Shown: positions 59,919-64,000 of the stretch, one piece after another
How positions within the stretch are numbered: the first letter of the stretch is position 1
Layout: each line of letters begins with the position of its first letter
From: Trichuris trichiura
Taxonomy: Eukaryota > Nematoda > Enoplea > Trichinellida > Trichuridae
Direction: 5' to 3'
Length of the DNA: 64,000 bases
Assembly: GCA_037903355.1 (NCBI GenBank)
Contig: JBAJFE010000014.1
Span: 6,696,001-6,760,000, forward strand
Program-made: the position numbers and the translations under genes
Notes under the pieces: model-generated
What the model was told of the DNA's origin: nothing
The model's input: only the letters and a program-made list of their open reading frames with translations
The model's database searches: none

Positions 59919-60270
59919 CAGGGGTGGGGAACCTTTTTGCTGCCACGGGCCCTACATAATACTCAACCGAAAAACATAGCCTCCTTTATTTGCACGTATA
60001 TTCATTTATTTCGAAAGACAAGATGTCTTTTAGCAGGCATGGGTTGTTTCATAGTTGATCTTCTGATTCACGGGTTTGGCCTGTTTGATATATCTGTATA
60101 TGTTCATTTATGTCACTCCTCGAACACAGCGATAAGACGAGATAAGAACAATACTTTCCGTCGGTAGGCGGCCAACGGTCCACGCTACCGACGCACACAC
60201 TAGTGCCGTCTACTGCTTGCCTCCGAAGACTAACGACATCGGTTTGTCGACAGAAAGCCGAGAGCGGATC
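59919..60270. mobile_element. hAT-type MITE copy interrupted by a PLE-end fragment
   Basis: It starts CAGGGGTGGGGAACC and follows the 51863-52340 copy, but at about 60015-60105 a foreign block matching the PLE-end tail (complement of the 12600-12690 block, 'cgggtttggcctgttt') breaks it. It then resumes ('gttcatttatgtcactcctcg') and stops at about 60265 without its right end. Confidence 0.7.
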
Positions 60271-60519
60271 TTGTGTATTAGTGGCCCACTGGAAGTTGAG
60301 GCGGCAGTATCAGTCAATGCGCGACGCTACAGCGTAGTGAGGTGTGATTGACCTGGTTATTAACGGTTACTGACCTGTGCAATACCTGCTGAGGAATTCC
60401 GTTATGTTAAGGCTTAGGCTTAGGCTAGGGCAGGACAAGATGGCCGGCATTGTTGTCATAGTTCCACTTAGCCTCCTTAAAGTTGCCGCCCCACGTTCCG
60501 GTGGGCCACTAATACACGA

Positions 60520-60680
60520 GCCCCAATTGTTCTGTATTTTCTCTAACAATTTGCTCTTCCATTCGTTCATAGGGCATTTTGAAGTTTACGTACGGATACA
60601 TCAAACAGGCCAAAGCCGTGAATCGAAGATCAACCATGAAACACCCAAAATCTGTTAAAAGACACCTAGTTTTGCGAAAT
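60520..60680 (-). repeat. PLE-end repeat, single arm
   Basis: It carries the complement of the ATGGATGAGC-type signature (60550-60575) and the 'caggccaaagccgtgaatcgaagatcaa' tail shared with 12600-12690 and 43240-43320. No inverted partner lies nearby apart from the piece at 60015-60105. Confidence 0.6.
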
Positions 60681-61059
60681 ATAACATTAATGTAATATCT
60701 TCTGTAACGGACGATACTCGTTTACGCATGGAAGTTAACTCAGTTGGTTCCTGTAAAGGTTGCTCCTTATTTACAAAGCTTTCAGCGCGCAACAGCAACA
60801 TTTGTGAAAATTTTCATTGCAGCGTTTTATAGGCTTTATCTGATTCTTTGTAAATGCATCTGTATTATAAGTGCCTGTAGGTGTGCAGCCGCAATTAAGA
60901 AGAATGAAACTGTCGGAAGACACTGAAAATCCACCATCTCGTTACCAGACGTCCTATCTTCAAGAATTGCAAAAACTGAAAATAAGTTAAAGCTGGAAAA
61001 ATTGTTCTTTGCTTTTCACGTTGGCTGCATGACATGTATTATTTTCACAGCTCTGTTCC

Positions 61060-61495
61060 TGAAAACGGGGTGTTTTGTAACGGGCTGTATTTTCATGGTT
61101 GTAAGGTCTTCTACGGCTTTTCCCGTTTTTCGTTGTGCTGTTATCTGTAATTAAACTAAAACAACTGTTCTACCAACGGATGGATGAGCCGTTATTAAGA
61201 AAACGTACAGATATCAATACACTCAACTTTCTTTACACTCAACTTCATTCATACTCCTTTTTTTACACTCAACTTCATTAAGAAAATGTACAGATATCAA
61301 TACAGCTCCACCACCTCACTGACGACGGAACTAGAGCGTTCCGAAAGCTCTGAACATTAAAAAGTTGAGCGTATTGATATCCGTACATTTTCTTAATAAC
61401 GGCTCATCCATCCGTTGGTAGAGCAGTTGTTTTAGTTTAATTACAGATAACAGTACAATGAAAAACGGGAAAAGCCGTAGAAGACCTTACAACCA
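61060..61495. repeat. PLE-end foldback with hammerhead-like core
   Basis: The left arm 61095-61215 ('cttctacggcttttcccg', CTACCAACGGATGGATGAGC) is inverted at 61375-61490. The loop has a small direct repeat (TACACTCAACTT, three to four times, 61215-61280) and a core at 61319-61346: CT/GACGA, GGAAC/GTTCC, GAAA. Confidence 0.85.
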
Positions 61496-62289
61496 GCTCT
61501 GTTCCTCGAGTAAATCGTTTCTGAGTCTTCCTCAACCAATCTTCCCCATCGTTGCTTTTTTTCTTTTTTCATCTTTCTTCAACCTTACCCATAGCGGTTT
61601 TTTTCATTTACGTGTTCTTGTACCTGCACGTCCGAAGTTCCTATTCAACACATTAATGCGATTGTTTTCTTTATACAGAGTTAGTGATACGACTGGTTTT
61701 TTCTAAGCTGGTAAACAGCCTATTCACGTAGCGGAGGGCACTTAGAGCTGTTTACGCATGTTAGTCCAGAATGCGCCAGCCTGTAGTTCTAATAACGCCC
61801 TCATATAATTGACTGACTTGAGTTCAGCTATTGTGGTTCACTGCGTAATTATACCTAACGCGCAGTGCCTCCTCGGTTTTTCTGTCAAAGAAATAATGGG
61901 TCGCAATAGGCCAGTCAGTCAGTCAGCAATAGGCCAGTATAAACGCTGATAATCGACACCGATGTTCTGAAAGTTAGAAAACCTTAATAACATGCTCCAA
62001 CCCGTATAGAATTCGCGAAAAACGATTCCCTATTCTTTACATGTTAATCATAAATGCGTAAAATGAACAGATATTTCATTTATACCTAATTGCAAAAAAC
62101 CTCGCTCCATAGTATCAAAAACTTCACACGCTCTCGATTTAATTCAAGCTGAGAGACACTGAAAACTAAGCTGCATTTTGGAAATTCGTTTGTATGGGTC
62201 AAAGGCAAGTAGTGCAGCTAGTAAAGCAAGAATAGGTGAACTCAAAATTTTCAAATGTCAACATATGTATACCAGCAGACTGAATCACT
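61496..62289. other. No gene recognised (3' side of the RG-rich gene)
   Basis: Likely includes the 3' UTR of the minus-strand RG-rich gene. A short doubling 'cagtcagt' / 'gcaataggccagt' occurs at 61905-61935. Confidence 0.35.
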
Positions 62290-63957
62290 TCACAGATCAT
62301 CATTTTCCGCAACGCTAAAACCGAAAGCAGCAAAACCCATTCCAAAGCTGCTAGAAACACCTCTAGCTCGCCGGCGCCCTCTGCTACGGCCACGTCCGCG
62401 GGCACCACGGGTCGAACAAGCCGAAACCTCAACAGGGCACACATTCTCCTGGTCAACTGTTCCACCTTTAAAATTAACATAACTAAGAAGACCAAACGCA
62501 AAGTTCAAATAGTAAACGACATCTATAAATCAATTAATAAATGACATCTATAAAATTAGAAGCAGATAAATAGCGAATGCAATAGTACTTCGGCATAGAC
62601 ATTTGTAAACTAATCACATTAACACTTACGCGACAGCAACTTCACGTACACAAGACGACAAATTTTTGTCGACTGGAAAATGACGCACGGAGTTTCTGTT
62701 CACAAACCAAAACCAAAACGCAATCACTCTGCTTATAGTTAACTATCACTGCAAGACTAAAAATTGAAACTGCAAGAGTCAAGCAAGTTTGCTCAAAAAG
62801 ATCTGCATTAATTTTATTAGGCGGGGGATGTTTTCTAACAGGGATTTATGTTCTCAAAATCAAAAGGACTGATTACGTTGGACCCCTTTATTCTTAAAGA
62901 GACATTCAGTCGTTTCAGAACCAGTCCCGTCCTCTGTTCAACACTTAGTTTGTTTCTTTTTGCCACCTAGATTCAGCGTAGGTAAACTCTTCTAATCTCT
63001 TCGTAGCGAAATTTTCAGCCCGTTTTTTAAATTAACATTCATTGCATAAACGTTTAATGCGAAATTAAAAAACGGGCTGAAAATTCCGCTACGAAGAGAT
63101 TAGAAAAAAATTTCTAAATGCCCGCTAGAAGAAAATAAAATAGGTAAACTCTTGTATTAATATTAATACATTACTATAGCTCGTTCTTATGTTGCAGCTT
63201 CAAGCAAGCTGTCTGTCTGGATTAGTATCTTTTAAATAAATGTGCATTTCTTTTCTTTCTGGCAAAAAAGTGATTATAAAGAAGCCTGGCCAAAAAATAA
63301 CGGAAAATCAGCGAAAAAATAGGCTCACGGGAACATTGGCGGACTCAAGCTTAAGGGACCAGTAGCGGGTGCAATCTCCAGAACACCGCGCTCCTACAGA
63401 ATTCTCATTTCTGTGACAATCTACTATTGTTAAAACGCAATTAATTAAAAGAATACGATTAAGTGTCTATTCTTAAAAAAACTGGATGTTTCGTAACACG
63501 CTGGTGTTTCATAATTTTTCAGATTTTTTACGGCTTTTCCCGTTCTTATCTGCTTGGTATCTGTAATTCAAACGAAACAATTGCTCTACCAGCGGGTGGG
63601 TGAGGGATTATTAGTAAAATAAAAACGGGTTAAAACTTTTTCCTAATAATCGCTCACCTACCCGCTGGGAGCAATTGTTTCGTTTGAATTACAGATACCA
63701 AACAGATAAGAACGGGAAAAACCGTAAAAGATCTGAAAAATTATAAAATGTCTATTAATATTAATAGAAGAACAAAGCAACAACTTACTTTTATTGGTTC
63801 TACTAAGTCCATCTGAGAAATCATGACCTCTCCGAGGACCGCCTCTACGACTGGCTCTTGCCCTGGCTGTGCGCTGTGGGGCATTAAGTTCCGTAGTATC
63901 CTGGTCAGATTCACCTTCATCTGCAACATCGTCAACGTCAACATAGCTGAAAGTGTT
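62290..63957 (-). CDS. RG-rich protein, C-terminal exons (partial; unknown function)
   Basis: Two exons are supported: 63957-63789 (acceptor TTAATTGCAG, donor GTAAGT) and 62465-62290 (TGA). They join in phase 1 and give an acidic segment (YVDVDDVADEGESDQD), a basic RG segment (RARASRRGGPRRGHDF), then GTVDQENVCP and a second Arg/Gly cluster (RGARGRGRSRGRRRARG) before a C-terminus rich in F and G (FGMGFAAFGF). RG clusters are common in RNA-binding proteins and are targets of arginine methylation, but no RNA-binding domain is in the window. The gene continues beyond the right edge. The intron of 1.3 kb contains a foldback repeat and a hairpin element. Confidence 0.6.
62993..63111. repeat. Long hairpin (MITE-like), about 120 bp
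   Basis: The arm TCTAATCTCTTCGTAGCG, then TTTTCAGCCCGTTTTTTAA (62993-63033), is inverted at 63065-63111. Flanking 'taggtaaactctt' occurs on both sides (62980 and 63141), possibly a duplicated target or an outer repeat. It lies in the intron of the RG-rich gene. Confidence 0.8.
63515..63740. repeat. PLE-end foldback, near-perfect inverted repeat
   Basis: The left arm 63522-63620 ('tacggcttttcccgttctta', CTACCAGCGGGTGGGTGAG) is inverted at 63630-63735 with almost no loop. There is no hammerhead-like core, unlike the copies at 43000 and 61060. It is in the intron of the RG-rich gene. Confidence 0.85.
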
Positions 63958-64000
63958 CTGCAATTAATGAATAACGATAACTGGGCGCAGAATTCTGAAT

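Noticed and set aside
62255..62482. Plus-strand open frame opposite the RG cluster
   Set aside because: It is antisense to the spliced RG-rich exon 62465-62290, which has consistent splice sites.

Overview
The window is invertebrate nuclear DNA. It holds intron-rich metazoan genes with many introns of only about 43-53 nt, and between and inside them a dense, layered set of transposable elements. The short introns, the compact gene structures and the intact animal chromatin and nuclear-pore genes would suit an enoplean (Trichuris/Trichinella-like) nematode. That placement is a guess and was not tested. No rRNA, tRNA or CRISPR was seen.

Layout. 1-16.8 kb: C-terminal half of a NUP205-type nucleoporin (+). 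Its long introns carry a hAT MITE with a perfect target duplication, a 2.5-kb pogo-like palindrome, a Penelope (PLE) fragment, a second hAT MITE and a PLE-type foldback. 17-21 kb: a PLE split by a degenerate 3-kb hAT transposon. 21-30 kb: repeats only, namely pogo/Tigger-like elements, a BEL/Pao remnant, hAT MITE pieces and a minus-strand PLE. 30.2-42.4 kb: the gene core, with an hnRNP U-like gene (-), LIN9 of the MuvB/DREAM complex (+) and a DOT1 histone H3K79 methyltransferase (-). The first two are head to head and the last two are tail to tail. All three could be reconstructed exon by exon with consistent splice phases. 43-50 kb: a nested retroelement complex, in which a minus-strand PLE is split inside its (AAT)n tract by a foldback-flanked GIY-YIG element that is itself split by a hAT copy. 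50-62 kb: MITEs, foldbacks and a Merlin-type DNA transposon end fragment. 62.3-64 kb: the 3' exons of an RG-rich protein gene (-) that leaves the window on the right.

The most unusual signal is a recurrent foldback family related to PLE ends. Its members carry a hammerhead-like core (CTGANGA, a 5-bp stem, then GAAA) whose stem changes in a compensatory way between copies. This could be a PLE-derived, retrozyme-like repeat system. The host genes have no evident functional link beyond the nucleus: nuclear pore, nuclear RNA binding, cell-cycle transcription and chromatin methylation.
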